From NCBI GenBank assembly GCA_031216915.1, contig JAUFNR010000028.1, positions 248,001-312,000 of the forward strand: a DNA stretch of 64,000 nucleotides, read 5' to 3'. The translations under genes and the position numbers were made by a program. The notes below the pieces were generated by a model. It was not told where the DNA came from. It ran no database searches and saw only the letters and a list, made by a program, of their open reading frames with translations. This document shows, piece after piece, positions 1 through 9,848 of this stretch; the first letter of the stretch is position 1; each line of letters opens with the position of its first letter. Source of the stretch: Pictodentalium vernedei (taxonomy: Eukaryota; Mollusca; Scaphopoda; Dentaliida; Dentaliidae).

Positions 1-376
1 CTTTCGCTTATTTGGGAGGACCGCCAATTGGGTCAAACATTTTTTGGGAGCTGCAGCAGCGATAGGTCAAACCGGGCGGTATGTTCACGGCTTTGAGTTT
101 CGACTATCATTGCAGGGTAGTTCGCTGTGGTGTCGTTTTGAGGGGTATTGTTGGGAGTCCCACTGCAGAAGTATGAAAAGTGTATTCATAGTTGGGTATT
201 GTTGGAGGACAAATCAATGATGTGATGCGCTATCGGGGTTTGGGTGGGCAAGATGTTGCTCTCATAAATTGGGTGTGTGTCAGTGTCATCTTGTGAGTTA
301 AGAGGGAGTGGCGCGTGGTCCTGGTGGAACTATGCTCTCATGGATGGCGAAATAAAGGTTTCCCAGGTTGGAATGG
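1..376. other. left flank of E1, no gene seen
   Basis: I see no recognisable gene, repeat family or RNA here. Short open frames overlapping the E1 terminal array are translations of its subrepeats. The last bases before E1 carry the left copy of its candidate target duplication. Confidence 0.5.
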
Positions 377-388
377 GTTTCAGCGGTG
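377..388. repeat. candidate target-site duplication of E1, left
   Basis: GTTTCAGCGGTG here pairs with GTTTCAGCCGGTG at 3712-3724, differing by one inserted C. The two copies abut the outermost subrepeats of E1. Confidence 0.6.
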
Positions 389-600
389 CCCTGAAAAAAT
401 GGCACAGGAAAAAATGGCACAGGAAAAAATGGCACACTTTTTTGACTTACTAGGAAAAAAAGGCACTCCAAAAATGCTGTTTTTTGAGGGGGGCGGAAAA
501 AATGGCACAGGAAAAAATGGCACACTTTTCCAATTACCTAGGAAAAAATGGCACTAGAAAAAATGGCACACTTTTTTGACTTACTAGGAAAAAATGGCAC
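389..600 (+). repeat. E1 left terminal array, about nine 15-base units
   Basis: Units of the form AGGAAAAAATGGCAC start near 391, 406, 421, 451, 494, 509, 540, 555 and 586, separated in places by short spacers such as TTTTTTGACTTACT. The outermost three are contiguous. Open frames across this array are artefacts of the repeat. Confidence 0.85.
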
Positions 601-900
601 ACAAAAAATTATCATTGTTTGTTTTTGTTTTTTTTTCAAAGAAAAGTGGAATATTAAACTGGGTATGATAATATATATTGTTTTATAAACACTGCCATAT
701 GGTACATTAAGCTTGGTGTTTAGTTGGCTTGAATGTAAGCTTAAAGTATTGTGCAACACAATTACTGTTATTACAGTGTACACAGACAGCAAGCTGAGTT
801 GTATTTTATGTCTCTAACTTCAAATGAACAACACTTTCCACACCTCATCACTTTGTTTTTGTATCAACCCTCAGTCTTTTAAATAACTGAGTAGATCAGC

Positions 901-908
901 TATATAAG
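901..908 (+). promoter_or_regulatory. possible TATA box of the E1 transposase
   Basis: TATATAAG lies 41 bases before the ATG at 949. A TATA-like string at almost the same distance precedes the E2 gene, which makes a promoter role more plausible. There is no direct evidence of transcription. Confidence 0.35.
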
Positions 909-948
909 TTTGAAATTAGATGGCTCAGCAATACCTGAACTGAAAAGC

Positions 949-2403
949 ATGGAGGTAATACAGTCAAATAAAGGAGGCCTGAAATTGTGCCATGAAGGTT
1001 ACATGTACACAAAACAAGTTACAAGAAAAGAAACCATTAGATGGAGATGTGTGAAACGCACTACTTCCTGCACAGGCTCTTAGGTGACAACAATTGAGCT
1101 TTCCAATCCAGTGGTTAAGACGCCGCATAATCATGATGCAGATGACTCTTCAGTATCAGCTGCAAAGTGTAAAATGGAAATGAAAAAGCAGGCCAAGATT
1201 ACCCTTGATAAACCTAATCAGATCTTTACAAAGTGCACTAGTATTTTGCCCACTGAGGCACAGACAAGATTGGTTTCTTCTGATTCATGCAAGAGATTAA
1301 TAAGACTTCACCAAAGTGAACATTTCCCCCGAGATCCACAGGATATACGTGATTTAGTAATTGAGGGGTCGTGGACTCAAACCAGTGGACCATCACCAAG
1401 ACCTTTTCTCATTTATGATAACGTTCCTGAGGCCGAAAGCAGGGTTGTTGTATTTTCTACAGAACAGTGTTTAAGGTTATTGGCAAATGCCAATGTTTGG
1501 ATGATGGATGGTAACTTTAGCATGGCACCTAAACAATTCAAACAAATCTATGTAATTCGTGTGCCTTTAGGTGAATCTGCAGTGACTGTTGCCTATGCAC
1601 TTTTACAGAGGCAAACTCAGGATACTTATGAGGAAATGTTGCGAGCCATTATTGATAAGTGTGATAGCCATGAACTCTACCCTAACCCAACAATTGTGAT
1701 AACTGATTTTGAAGTTGCCGTTAGACAGGCTGTGGTGACTGTATTTGGCACAGATGTAAATTTACAAGGGTGTTTCTTTCACTTAACACAATCTACTTGG
1801 CGAAAGGTTCAGGAGTTGGGTTTGATAGGTCTATATAAAGATAATGAAGATGTAAAACTTTTTTGTGGCATGCTGGATAGCCTTGCTTTGTTGCCCCTGT
1901 GTGATGTTACAAGTGGTATGGACCATTTAAAGGAAATAACTCCAGAAGGCTTAGAGCCACTAGTGTCATATTTTGATAAGAACTATGTGACTGGGAGTTA
2001 TAGACGACTTCAAAACAATGGGGATGGTGGTATAATTAGAATGAGAAGGGTGCCCCCACGATTCCCACCAGATACTTGGAATGTGCATTCTTCAACCATA
2101 AATGGTGACCCTCGTACTAATAACATGTGTGAGGGGTGGAACAATGGTTTTTTCCAGCTTATTGGACACAAACACCCTTCAGTCTGGAAAACAATAGAGT
2201 GGTTTAAACTTGAACAGGCAACTGTGTCAGGAGTAATTTTAAATGCCTCTCGGGGTACTTTACCCAAGAAAAAGCAGAAAAAGGCATATAAAGACTTGAA
2301 CAAAAGAATGCAATCTCTTTGTACTGGGCGACAACAGGGTCGAATGAGTGTCAGTGAATTTTTACGTGGTGCTGGATACAATATCAGGTGGAAGCCAGCA
2401 TAA
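949..2403 (+). CDS. FLYWCH zinc finger + MULE transposase (E1), interrupted by one in-frame TAG
   Basis: This enzyme would cut and move E1. The frame from ATG 949 runs to the TAA at 2401-2403 with a single TAG at 1081-1083, after codon 44. The FLYWCH finger spans the TAG: GYMY, then RWRC, a Cys in TTSC, and HNHD just after the stop. The part after the TAG is 439 codons. Numbered from the codon after the TAG, the MULE catalytic region has Asp142 (WMMDGNF), Asp208 (VITDFE), the CxxH pair Cys230/His233 (GCFFH) and Glu350 (NNMCEGW). All three acidic residues and the finger ligands are present, so only the TAG breaks it. It could be a point mutation, a sequencing error or a readthrough site. Initiating at the GTG after the TAG would lose most of the finger and seems unlikely. 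The gene lies centrally in E1, 3' of a TATA-like string. Confidence 0.85.
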
Positions 2404-2436
2404 AGTTTGCAAATTATACAGGCTGAGTTCAAATTT

Positions 2437-3305
2437 CAAATATATCTCTGGAGTAGACAGAGATAATGACAAGAGAATTTATCTTACCATTTTTTTGTTG
2501 ATAATTCCAAGTCCTGACATCATTTTTTGGAAAGCTATCCAAAAGGGAATGATGATAGGCATTGGAATGATCAACAATCCAATTGTAATACAAATTCTCC
2601 TGTCATTATCTAACAACTTATATTGGTTGGCTCTGTAGTTGTCAGTAACGCTGATAGGGCCTATAGTGCCCAAACTGAGTTTCTATATTCGTGAACATTA
2701 TCAGGAAGAAACCTGCACAAGGCTACTAAATATATTTCTGGAGTAGGTGTAGTTTAACCCTGAACAAGTCGTTGGATAACGACAAGAGAATTTATATTAC
2801 CATTTTTTTGTTGATAATTCCAACCCCTGACATCATTTTTTGGAAAGCTATCCAAAAGGGAATGGTGATAGGCATTGGAATGATCAACAATCCAATTGTA
2901 ATACAAATTCTCCTGTCATTATCTAACAACTTATATTGGTTGGCTCTGTAGTTGTCAGTAACGCTGATAGGGCCTATAGTGCCCAAACTGAGTTTCTATA
3001 TTCGTGAACATTATCAGGAAGAAACCTGCACAAGGCTACTAAATATATTTCTGGAGTAGGTGTAGTTTAACCCTGAACAAGTCGTTGGATAACGACAAGA
3101 GAATTTATATTACCATTTTTTTGTTGATAATTCCAAGTCCTGACATCATTTTTTGGAAAGCTATCCAAAAGGGAATGGTGATAGGCATTGGAATGATCAA
3201 CAATCCAATTGTAATACAAATTCTCCTGTCATTATCTAACAACTTATATTGGTTGGCTCTGTAGTTGTAAGTAACGCTGATAGGGCCTATAGTGCCCAAA
3301 CTGCT
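2437..3305. repeat. 313-base tandem repeat, nearly three units, inside E1
   Basis: A block containing TTGTTGATAATTCCAA and CTGATAGGGCCTATAGTG recurs at a spacing of 313 bases (homologous points near 2479, 2792 and 3105). The units differ by only a few substitutions, so the duplication is young. Each unit gives the same 64-codon open frame on the minus strand, which I regard as a by-product. It lies between the transposase stop and the right terminal array. Confidence 0.9.
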
Positions 3306-3524
3306 GAATATAATACGAAACTACGAAAAACTTGTAAATAGGTAAATTTCGGATCTAAGGTATATTAGCAAATATGTATTAGTGCTTTGTTTTATAACCC
3401 ACAAAAACATGTGCTTTGATGATGGACTACATTTGTGCTATTTTGTGCTATTGTTTCACCTCTTTTGTCCAGAAATAAAAAAAAGTTGTTAATTTTGTGT
3501 TTTTATACTTAAATGGCTTGTGCC

Positions 3525-3711
3525 ATTTTTCCTACCAATTGTGCCATTTTTTCCTACCAATTGTGCCATTTTTTCCTGGTTGATTAGGGAAGAGTGCCAT
3601 TTTTTCCTGTGCCATTTTTTCCTCCCCTGTGTGCCATTTTTTCCTAGGGTGTCAATAAAGTGTGCCATTTTTCCTGTGCCATTTTTTCCTGTGCCATTTT
3701 TTCCTAGATTC
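3525..3711 (-). repeat. E1 right terminal array, about nine 15-base units
   Basis: Units GTGCCATTTTTTCCT run in the opposite orientation to the left array, with spacers such as ACCAATT and GGGTGTCAATAAA. Unit number matches the left arm and the outermost three units are again contiguous. A possible AATAAA (about 3474-3479) lies just inside it. Confidence 0.85.
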
Positions 3712-3724
3712 GTTTCAGCCGGTG

Positions 3725-4932
3725 AGAACATAGGGGACCAATCAATCTTATGGGACGGGATGTCCTGTATTACTGTCGAGTCATGAGTTGACGTTGGGGG
3801 TGGGGTCACAAGTACGGGCGGATCTCCTGTGAGCGGGTGAGAGCATATGATCACGGAGGATCGTATGGTTAATTGGGGTGCAATGTTGGAACTGGTTAAG
3901 GGTGGCAGTAAACGACGTTGAGGGTGTTTCATCTTGTTCGGAGATACTGGGAATCGGGTTCAATTTGTCCTTCTATATATGCGCGGGACTGTATACATCA
4001 CTATTGGAGTTGTCACTTTCGGGTATGTCTCTGGAGGAGTGTGAAAGGTGTATGGGCCGTTGAGACTTGTCGGGCGACAGGTCAATGTTTTCATTACTAC
4101 ATGTAATTGGGTTTTGTGTAGACACAATGTTAGTCATGCCCATCCTGCCACGTTTGGGATTCACAGGAGGGGGGATTCTATTCGCCTCTTGGGCTCGGAA
4201 TTATGGGTTTCAGTTTGGGTGTGTAATTGTGAGAACGGCACCTGTGTGTCAAGAGATTGCTAGGTATTGACCATAAATTCACGGTTTTGTCTAGCATCTG
4301 CAGCCTTGTACTGGGCAAGCCCTTTTCTAACACTGACGTTGGTAATACGTGAGGTATCACTCGTCCGGAAGCAGTATCCGCTGGAGATAACAAGTTACGC
4401 CTAAACCAGACTTTTCAAACCATCGAGAGGAAAGGGAATCCTAGGGTAGGTTTATAGCTGTCGCTGGTGTAGGGTTATTAAACATCGGGTAGCACCGTCG
4501 ATTTGCTCGCTCAAAATGGACGCGGAAATGGGGTTAAACTTATGTTGTATGTCTCAGTCAGCAAAGTGGAAAGTACGTGAGAAATCCACCAAGGGAGTGG
4601 GGATGAAATCTTTCAGCGTGGAGCTGGGAGAGCTATTTGTATTTACGGGTCTGTGTCTTGTAAAGTAGTGAGTAAACTCCGTGAGTTGTGGTACAAATCA
4701 CTTCATTCAATGTGGAGCTGGAAGGAAATATTTAGTATTTATGGACGTGTGTCTTGTAAAGTAGTGATTAAACTTAAATTTGTGTTTTAGGGTAAACGTC
4801 ACTACAATCAGCATGGGCTGGGAGGAAAAGAAGTGAGAAATCGTTGAGTTTTAGGGTAAAAAAAACATTACAGTATGCACTAGGAGGTACCGGATGCTAG
4901 GTTGACACTTTGGGTTTGGAGTGGGAACAGGA
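3725..4932. other. spacer between E1 and E2, no gene recognised
   Basis: Unique-looking sequence with G-rich stretches and several short overlapping open frames on both strands, none resembling a known domain. Two similar stretches around 4600-4680 and 4690-4770 (ATGGGGAGCTGG-like, then TGTCTTGTAAAGTAGTGA) suggest a degenerate duplication of about 115 bases. Confidence 0.4.
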
Positions 4933-4942
4933 CACCAGCAAG
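4933..4942. repeat. target-site duplication of E2, left
   Basis: CACCAGCAAG here is repeated exactly at 10386-10395, just outside the two ends of E2. Ten bases is within the range seen for MULE insertions. Confidence 0.88.
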
Positions 4943-5068
4943 GGTACGGGTCAAAACATACCCAGACCGAAACGTACCCAGACCGAAACGTACCCAAGGA
5001 GTCAAAACGTACCCAGAGCGAAACGTACCCAGACCGAAACGTACCCGAACCAGGAGTCAAAACGTACC
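4943..5068 (+). repeat. E2 left terminal array, seven units
   Basis: From the outside: a CATACCC unit, a CGTACCC unit, a CGTACCC unit with AAGGAGT, two ordinary units, one with GAACCAGGAGT, and a final CGTACCC. The order of variants mirrors the right arm, so the arms were homogenised or copied as wholes. The three overlapping open frames here only translate the repeat. Confidence 0.88.
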
Positions 5069-5229
5069 CACTGCAAATGGGCTTGGCGAAACTTCTGGCA
5101 GACAATTTGGGGCTCGTCTTTATACCCATTGATAAAAAATAAGATTTATTATGCAACAACATTTATTTGTTCAATCTATATAAAAACGTACATAGCACAT
5201 CTCCAAATAGCACGATAGTAGCAATAAAC

Positions 5230-5928
5230 GGTATCCGGACAAAATACCCTCGGACAAAATACCCTTAGGACATAATACCCTCAAAAAAATACCCTTAGGA
5301 CATAATACCCTCAATGGGTAGGACAAAATACCCTCGGACAAAATACCCTCAGCCCAAATGTATATGAAGTTGGATTTTTGGTGTTGGGGGGTGGGGGCGG
5401 GGTAATTGCATCTAAGGCACTAGCCGGTGTTTTGTTTGAAATAACAAGTACCAATATTTTTAATTTTTTTATTAACCCTTTACCTAACGTAACGGCCAAA
5501 ACCGACCACCGCTATTCTCAAAAATCGCCAATTAATTTTCACTGCTTTTTCATTTTTTGTCTCAAAAACATAGCTTATGACCCCTCGTTGGAACGAGCTC
5601 GTCGGGCTCGTTCCAACGAGGGGGCATAACCTATGTTTTTGAGACAAAAAATTAGTTATTCAAGAATTATTTTTGCAAGTGTCGTCTGCTTTTCAGGTTA
5701 GGTAAAGGGTTAAACTAAATAGATATGAAGCACAATACCAATGGCAGATGGCAATTGAATATGAAGCACAATATAAATGGCAGATAGCACAGAACATGAA
5801 ACAAATATGAGGGTATTTTGTCCGAGGGTATTTTGTCCTACCCATTGAGGGTATTATGTCCTAAGGGTATTTTTTTAGGGTATTATGTCCTAAGGGTATT
5901 TTGTCCGAGGGTATTTTATCCTACAATC
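5230..5928. mobile_element. E3: non-autonomous element with 15-base subrepeat ends, inserted in E2
   Basis: A 699-base element flanked by CAATAAAC at 5222-5229 and 5929-5936 (8 bases, perfect). Each arm has seven units of GGACAAAATACCCTC type (5236-5349 and about 5812-5922, inverted). One odd unit, AAAAAAATACCCTTA, occurs at the same rank in both arms. It has no transposase; a piggyBac-type small element at 5472-5713 makes up much of the middle. The sequence at the right end is duplicated once in tandem. Confidence 0.85.
5472..5713. mobile_element. piggyBac-type palindromic small element (TTAA ends) inside E3
   Basis: It begins TTAACCCTTTACCTAACG and ends with the inverse, GGTAAAGGGTTAA, bounded by TTAA on both sides. 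TTAA plus ends starting CCCTTT resembles the piggyBac superfamily. The centre is palindromic around GAACGAGCTCGTCGGGCTCG. There is no coding capacity. Confidence 0.75.
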
Positions 5929-6195
5929 CAATAAACATAGCAACAGGTAAAAATAAAAAGTACATGTGTGAGGAGAGTACGAATGGTAATTTGGGGAAAG
6001 TAGATGCATAAATGTAGCAGACAATAAAAAACTTTTTAGGGTATTATGTCCTAAGGGTATTTTGTCCGAGGGTATTTTATCCTACAATCCAATAAACATA
6101 GCAACAGGTAAAAATAAAAAGTACATGTGTGAGGAGAGTACGAATGGTAATTTGGGGAAAGTAGATGCATAAATGTAGCAGACAATAAAAAACTA
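5874..6195. repeat. 161-base tandem duplication covering the E3 right end
   Basis: The segment from TAGGGTATTATGTCC through AATCCAATAAAC to the GACAATAAAAAACT string recurs once at an offset of 161 bases (for example TATTATGTCC at 5881 and 6042), almost without change. It therefore copied the last units of the E3 right arm, the right target duplication and about 100 bases of flank. Confidence 0.88.
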
Positions 6196-6387
6196 TCATC
6201 GTAACAATACAATCAAAGCCAATCAAAGCCTTTAAAATTTAGAACAAAACTGACAATTAATTATTATTTTTTTTAGAGTTTAAGTAATTATTACTTAAAC
6301 TCTACACCATAATTGGACACGAAAAAATCAATTATTTGTATATTAAGCCGATGTGTTAAAATGGCAGTATTGAATTGTATTCAAAAT

Positions 6388-7172
6388 CAAGAACAATGCC
6401 GTCTGCATATTTATTAATGACCTAGCTTGTCGGTGATAGCTGTCAAAACAGCTTAACAGTCGATCTTTTATCACACCTCCCCGATTGGACTCCCAAAATT
6501 TCTGGCTAATTTTCTTTTTCTTTTTTTAACTGGTGTGGTCTTTGTTATATATATGATCTCAAATGAGTTCCCCTTTAATATTGAAATTTAGGAAACAAGT
6601 CAAGTAGATTTCATTTGCAACGAGAACAATGCCGTCTGCTGTTTATTAATGACCTAGCTTGTCGGTGATAGCTGTCAAAACAGCTTAACAGTCGATCTTT
6701 TATCACACCTCCCCGATTGGACTCCCAAAATTTCTGGCTAATTTTCTTTTTCTTTTTTTAACTAATAATAATAATAACTCTTTGGCCAGCCACTGATTTG
6801 TCGCGGTCCTCATAAGAGAAGGCCATCATTCCCCCTGCACCCCACCCCCTCTTCCCCTCCTCTCCTCCCAGCATTCAGATATAAACTGCTTAATAGTGTC
6901 TCTCACTTCCTCTTTTTCAATTTCTTCAATAAGCATTCCTACCCTCTCCCTCGTGTCACCCTTCAGCCATCTATCCTTTGTTTCTTCACCCCACTTCTGC
7001 ATTATTCTTCCAGTAAACTGGTGTGGTCTTTGTTATATATATGATCTCAAATGAGTTCCCCTTTAATATTGAAATTTAGGAAACAAATCAAGTAGATTTC
7101 ATTTGCAACGAGCTTTAGCGAGCTGCAAATGACATTTACTTGACGAGTTTCCTAAATTTCAATATTAAACGA
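6388..7172. repeat. interleaved direct repeats with a terminal hairpin
   Basis: A block of about 135 bases starting GAACAATGCCGTCTGC occurs at 6388 and 6624, and a block of about 95 bases starting TGGTGTGGTCTTTG occurs at about 6530 and 7019. The end (about 7063-7172) folds back on itself, with TTTCCTAAATTTCAATATTAAA inverted. I cannot name a family; it looks like a partly duplicated palindromic element. Confidence 0.6.
6790..7012 (-). pseudogene. possible short coding remnant, unidentified
   Basis: The minus strand has an open frame of about 58 codons from an ATG near 7005, rich in Glu, Lys and Arg, including IEEIEKEEVRDTIKQF and a CWEERR end. The composition resembles tails of some non-LTR retrotransposon polyproteins, but no diagnostic motif is present. 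It could equally be chance. Confidence 0.2.
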
Positions 7173-7235
7173 GAATGGGTTAGAGATTCTGTTTATCACA
7201 TAATCCGATATTGTCATTTCTGCTGGTGTCAACTA

Positions 7236-7787
7236 TTAACCCTTTACCATAACGCAATTACATGTAGTACAGACGACAGTCGTAAAACAAATTCTGGTAT
7301 AACTAAAAATTTTGATTTTTTTTGCTTGCAAACATAGCTTATGACCCCTCAAGCAAAAAATTAATTAATCCTTTACCAAACTGTACATGTAGTGCAGACG
7401 ACGCTCGTAAAACAAATTCTCGCATATGTTTGGAAGCAGAAAAAAATTTAGTTATACGAGAATTTGTTTTACGAGTGTCGTCTGTACTACATGTGTCGTT
7501 AGGTAAAGGGTTAATTTATTTTTGGCTCCAAAACATAGCTTACAATGAGGGGTCATAAGCTATGTTTTGGAGCAAAAAATAAATTAATCCTTTACCAAAC
7601 TATGCATGTAGTGCAGACGACACAAGTAAAACAAATTCTCGCATAACTAAAAAATTGATTTTTTGCGCTCGTTCCAATGAGGGTCATAAGTTATGTTTTG
7701 CAAGCAAAAAATCTAAATTTTTAGTTATACGAGAATTTGTTTTATGAGTGTCGTCTGCACTACATGTGTCGTTAGGTAAAGGTTTAA
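7236..7787. mobile_element. cluster of three piggyBac-type small elements, partly nested
   Basis: TTAACCCTTTACC / TTAATCCTTTACC ends recur at 7236, 7365 and 7584, with inverse ends (GGTAAAGGGTTAA or GGTAAAGGTTTAA) at 7511-7514 and 7784-7787. Each carries GTAGTGCAGACGAC and AAACAAATTCT blocks in both orientations and an AACATAGCTTATGACC core. The piece at 7236-7360 looks like half of an element split by the next one. No coding capacity. Confidence 0.7.
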
Positions 7788-7788
7788 T

Positions 7789-8043
7789 TTATTTTTGGCT
7801 CCAAAAATATTTTACTTGAAAGTATATCTCACACGTCAGTTGGTCCATATATACATGTTGACCACACACTCTCAACAGTTTACTGGTGGAATATTCTCCT
7901 GAGTTGTATTTGTCCCAGGCGGCAAACAATTTGCCCTGAACATTTTTCACAGCCTTTCTCTGATTTCTTATCACTTTTGATTCACGAAGAAGTCTCATTT
8001 GGACAGTTATGTAATTTGCTTCACTACGCAGCAGTTTTATATA
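7789..8043 (-). pseudogene. C-terminal fragment of the E2 MULE transposase
   Basis: This frame (RSEANYITVQMRLLRES, then RKAVKNVQG and YNSGEYSTSKLLRVC) has the helical, Arg/Lys-rich look of MULE transposase tails after the catalytic Glu. It lies immediately beyond the 130-base palindrome that interrupts the main frame. Removing the palindrome and one TA would still leave the pieces one base out of phase, so a small indel has also occurred. The last dozen or so codons run towards the repeat cluster and may not be native. Confidence 0.65.
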
Positions 8044-8173
8044 CACTCTAAATCGGTTGGGTTAAAAATCAACCCAAATCGACTGGGTTGAGTGAATATG
8101 AACCCAATTTGGGTTCATATTCACTCAACCCAGTCGATTTGGGTTGATTTTTAACCCAACCGATTTTAGAGAG
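8044..8173. mobile_element. 130-base palindromic small element with TA duplication
   Basis: A near-perfect palindrome (CACTCTAAATCGGTTGGG ... CCCAACCGATTTTAGAGAG) bounded by TA at 8042-8043 and 8174-8175, as for Tc1/mariner-type or similar small elements. It contains CGACTGGGTTGAGTGAATAT and its inverse. It sits in the 3' part of the E2 transposase and disrupts it. Confidence 0.85.
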
Positions 8174-9277
8174 TAGAAGAACGTAGAAAGACAGTTGTGC
8201 TTTGCCTGCTTTCGAGTTTATCCTTCGATGCCAGCCCTCTACAACATTATTACACCTGACTGACTGATTAAATACACTCCACGTTTGGGCAGGCCAAACA
8301 CCGCTGGACAACCATGTATTGTCTATATACACTAACAATTGCACTAAACGATGATCCGTGATATCAGACTTCAAAAGTTCAAAAGCTGGTTGTATATGTT
8401 CACTGGGAAAAAATGGCAATGCCATCACCTTTCTGAGATATAAATACACAGCTGACTTGTCAATATATTCCTGTCGGAGCCCTAGATTAACACAGTGGCG
8501 CCACACAGCCTGACTCCAATGAAATGCACACCCATGCATTTCTATATTAGGAAATACGGTCCTGGCAGCTTTCCAGCACCCTTTCTCAAAATCGGCAACA
8601 AGTTCAGTTACAGCTGGTTCATCTGGTAGTTTTTCTTTTAGTGCAGAAAATACTGCTTCATAATCTTTCGAACGTCTACGTGACATCATGACAAATGCTA
8701 ATGGCACCATTTTTGTTTCTCCGTCCTTTTTCACAAAAACATGGAAACTGAATAACTGAACGAAAGGTTCCCGAACAATTTTAAATGTTCCATCCACGTA
8801 CCAACGTCGAGACTTTGACAGAAGTTCAAGTTGGTCACCAGTAGCAAAAATGATGTGACGTTTGCTATCAACCCACGAATCTGATTTTAAGAAATCCTCC
8901 TCATAATTTGTTGTATTGAGTTCAAAATTTAAATCTTTGGGTTCTGTGGGGCGCATTGCTTGCCTGACTCTATTTGCCGTCCTAGAAAGAAGAGACGGGT
9001 TTGGAATACTATATGCTGCATTATTGCCTCCGACTCGCGTCTCCATAAACTGAAAAACAATTTGTGGTGCTGGCTTAAACACGTCACTTTTTGCCTCAGT
9101 TTTAACATCTGTCACCATTTTAATTTTCAAATTAAGTCCTGGATCACAAGAATGAGTGTGAGACATATGACCACTAATGAACACATTATTTTTCTCAATG
9201 ACAGTAGCTGGGCAGCGGTAGCTTTTGCTTCGCTTGCTGCACCACCAGTAAGTTGTTTCACCCGTTTTGCGCTTCAC
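8069..9277 (-). CDS. FLYWCH + MULE transposase of E2 (main part)
   Basis: The transposition enzyme of E2. Codons 1-45 of this frame hold most of a FLYWCH finger (YWWC, then a Cys in YRCPA, and HMSHTHSC); its first residues, GYAY, lie just upstream in the same frame, so translation does not naturally begin at 9277. The catalytic triad is Asp162 (WYVDGTF), Asp229 (VADFEKG) and Glu347 (NNVVEGWH), with Cys250/His253 (GCAFHW) between. The frame ends inside the palindromic insertion at 8044-8173, and the true C-terminus is the fragment at 7789-8043. Upstream it overlaps the PHD-finger frame, offset by one register. All key residues are intact, so disruption is recent. Confidence 0.87.
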   Translation of the reverse strand: MKRKTGETTYWWCSKRSKSYRCPATVIEKNNVFISGHMSHTHSCDPGLNLKIKMVTDVKTEAKSDVFKPAPQIVFQFMETRVGGNNAAYSIPNPSLLSRTANRVRQAMRPTEPKDLNFELNTTNYEEDFLKSDSWVDSKRHIIFATGDQLELLSKSRRWYVDGTFKIVREPFVQLFSFHVFVKKDGETKMVPLAFVMMSRRRSKDYEAVFSALKEKLPDEPAVTELVADFEKGCWKAARTVFPNIEMHGCAFHWSQAVWRHCVNLGLRQEYIDKSAVYLYLRKVMALPFFPSEHIQPAFELLKSDITDHRLVQLLVYIDNTWLSSGVWPAQTWSVFNQSVRCNNVVEGWHRRINSKAGKAQLSFYVLLLSKIGWVKNQPKSTGLSEYEPKLGSYSLNPVDLG

Positions 9278-9804
9278 TGTGTATGCATATCCGTGACCAG
9301 TTTTCTCTTCCCTTTCTGAGAACCACTGTCCACGACTTCGAATTCTAATGGTGTTTCCTCAGAGTCTAATACTCCATCAGGTTTTTCATCAGGTATAGAG
9401 TTTTCATGCACGGGATCAACTATGTCATAGTCTCTATTAGATATATTGAATGATGCGTTATTTGATGATGTAGCTGCCGACGATGATAAACGCGTGCTCT
9501 CGTGAACAGGTGTCTCTGAATTATTAGCAGGCGCCACAAAACTGTCATGAGTACTCTCTTGAACAGGCGCGTCCGAAGAGGGGGCTGAACACCCAGCACT
9601 GCCACATTGCCACTGAAAATCTGTAATCTCGCCACGCACAATTTGTCGGTACAGAGTCCTGTCGATTCCTGTTTGACATGTTCTATGCTGCCATCGGTTG
9701 CATATATCACAACACAAGGCCTCCTGTCTTGCCCTCACATTCCGTTGGCAATAAAGGCACGGATACTCTGGTCGTACTCGCGGACGTGTTGACCTTTCCG
9801 ACAT
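9274..9804 (-). CDS. PHD-finger N-terminal part of the E2 transposase protein
   Basis: A 176-codon frame from ATG 9804. Residues 16-72 form a PHD-type zinc finger: Cys16, Cys19, Cys32, Cys35, His40, Cys43, then a Trp (FQWQC) and Cys67/Cys72. The rest is Ser/Thr/Glu-rich and acidic (about residues 75-160), a likely linker. It ends by overlapping the start of the FLYWCH/MULE frame; one base of frame change would fuse PHD, FLYWCH and MULE into a protein of roughly 640 residues after repair of the tail. PHD fingers usually read histone tails, so a chromatin-targeting role is conceivable but is only inference. A possible TATA string lies 35 bases upstream. Confidence 0.8.
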   Translation of the reverse strand: MSERSTRPRVRPEYPCLYCQRNVRARQEALCCDICNRWQHRTCQTGIDRTLYRQIVRGEITDFQWQCGSAGCSAPSSDAPVQESTHDSFVAPANNSETPVHESTRLSSSAATSSNNASFNISNRDYDIVDPVHENSIPDEKPDGVLDSEETPLEFEVVDSGSQKGKRKLVTDMHTQ

Positions 9805-9838
9805 GATGAACTTAATAACATCATCGGGTGGTTACGCA

Positions 9839-9848
9839 TATTTTATAG
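9839..9848 (-). promoter_or_regulatory. possible TATA box of the E2 gene
   Basis: CTATAAAATA on the minus strand ends 35 bases before the ATG at 9804. E1 has a TATA-like string at a similar spacing. Confidence 0.4.

Larger units (their letters stand above)
389..3711 (+). mobile_element. E1: MULE-type DNA transposon with tandem-subrepeat terminal inverted repeats
   Basis: Both ends are arrays of a 15-base unit (GGAAAAAATGGCACA-like), about nine units each, in inverted orientation (389-600 and about 3525-3711). A FLYWCH/MULE transposase lies between them. Immediately outside are GTTTCAGCGGTG (377-388) and GTTTCAGCCGGTG (3712-3724), a near-identical candidate target duplication; with an 8-9 base core this fits the MULE superfamily. 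A 313-base tandem repeat lies 3' of the gene. The exact outer base at each end is uncertain by a few positions because the duplication differs by one base. Drosophila Foldback elements also have inverted repeats made of tandem subrepeats and are the closest architecture I know. Confidence 0.82.

Noticed and set aside
2010-2432. A 140-codon minus-strand gene
   Set aside because: It is antisense to the conserved 3' part of the E1 transposase.
4902-5142. Overlapping coding frames rich in TYP/NVP repeats
   Set aside because: All are translations of the E2 left terminal array.
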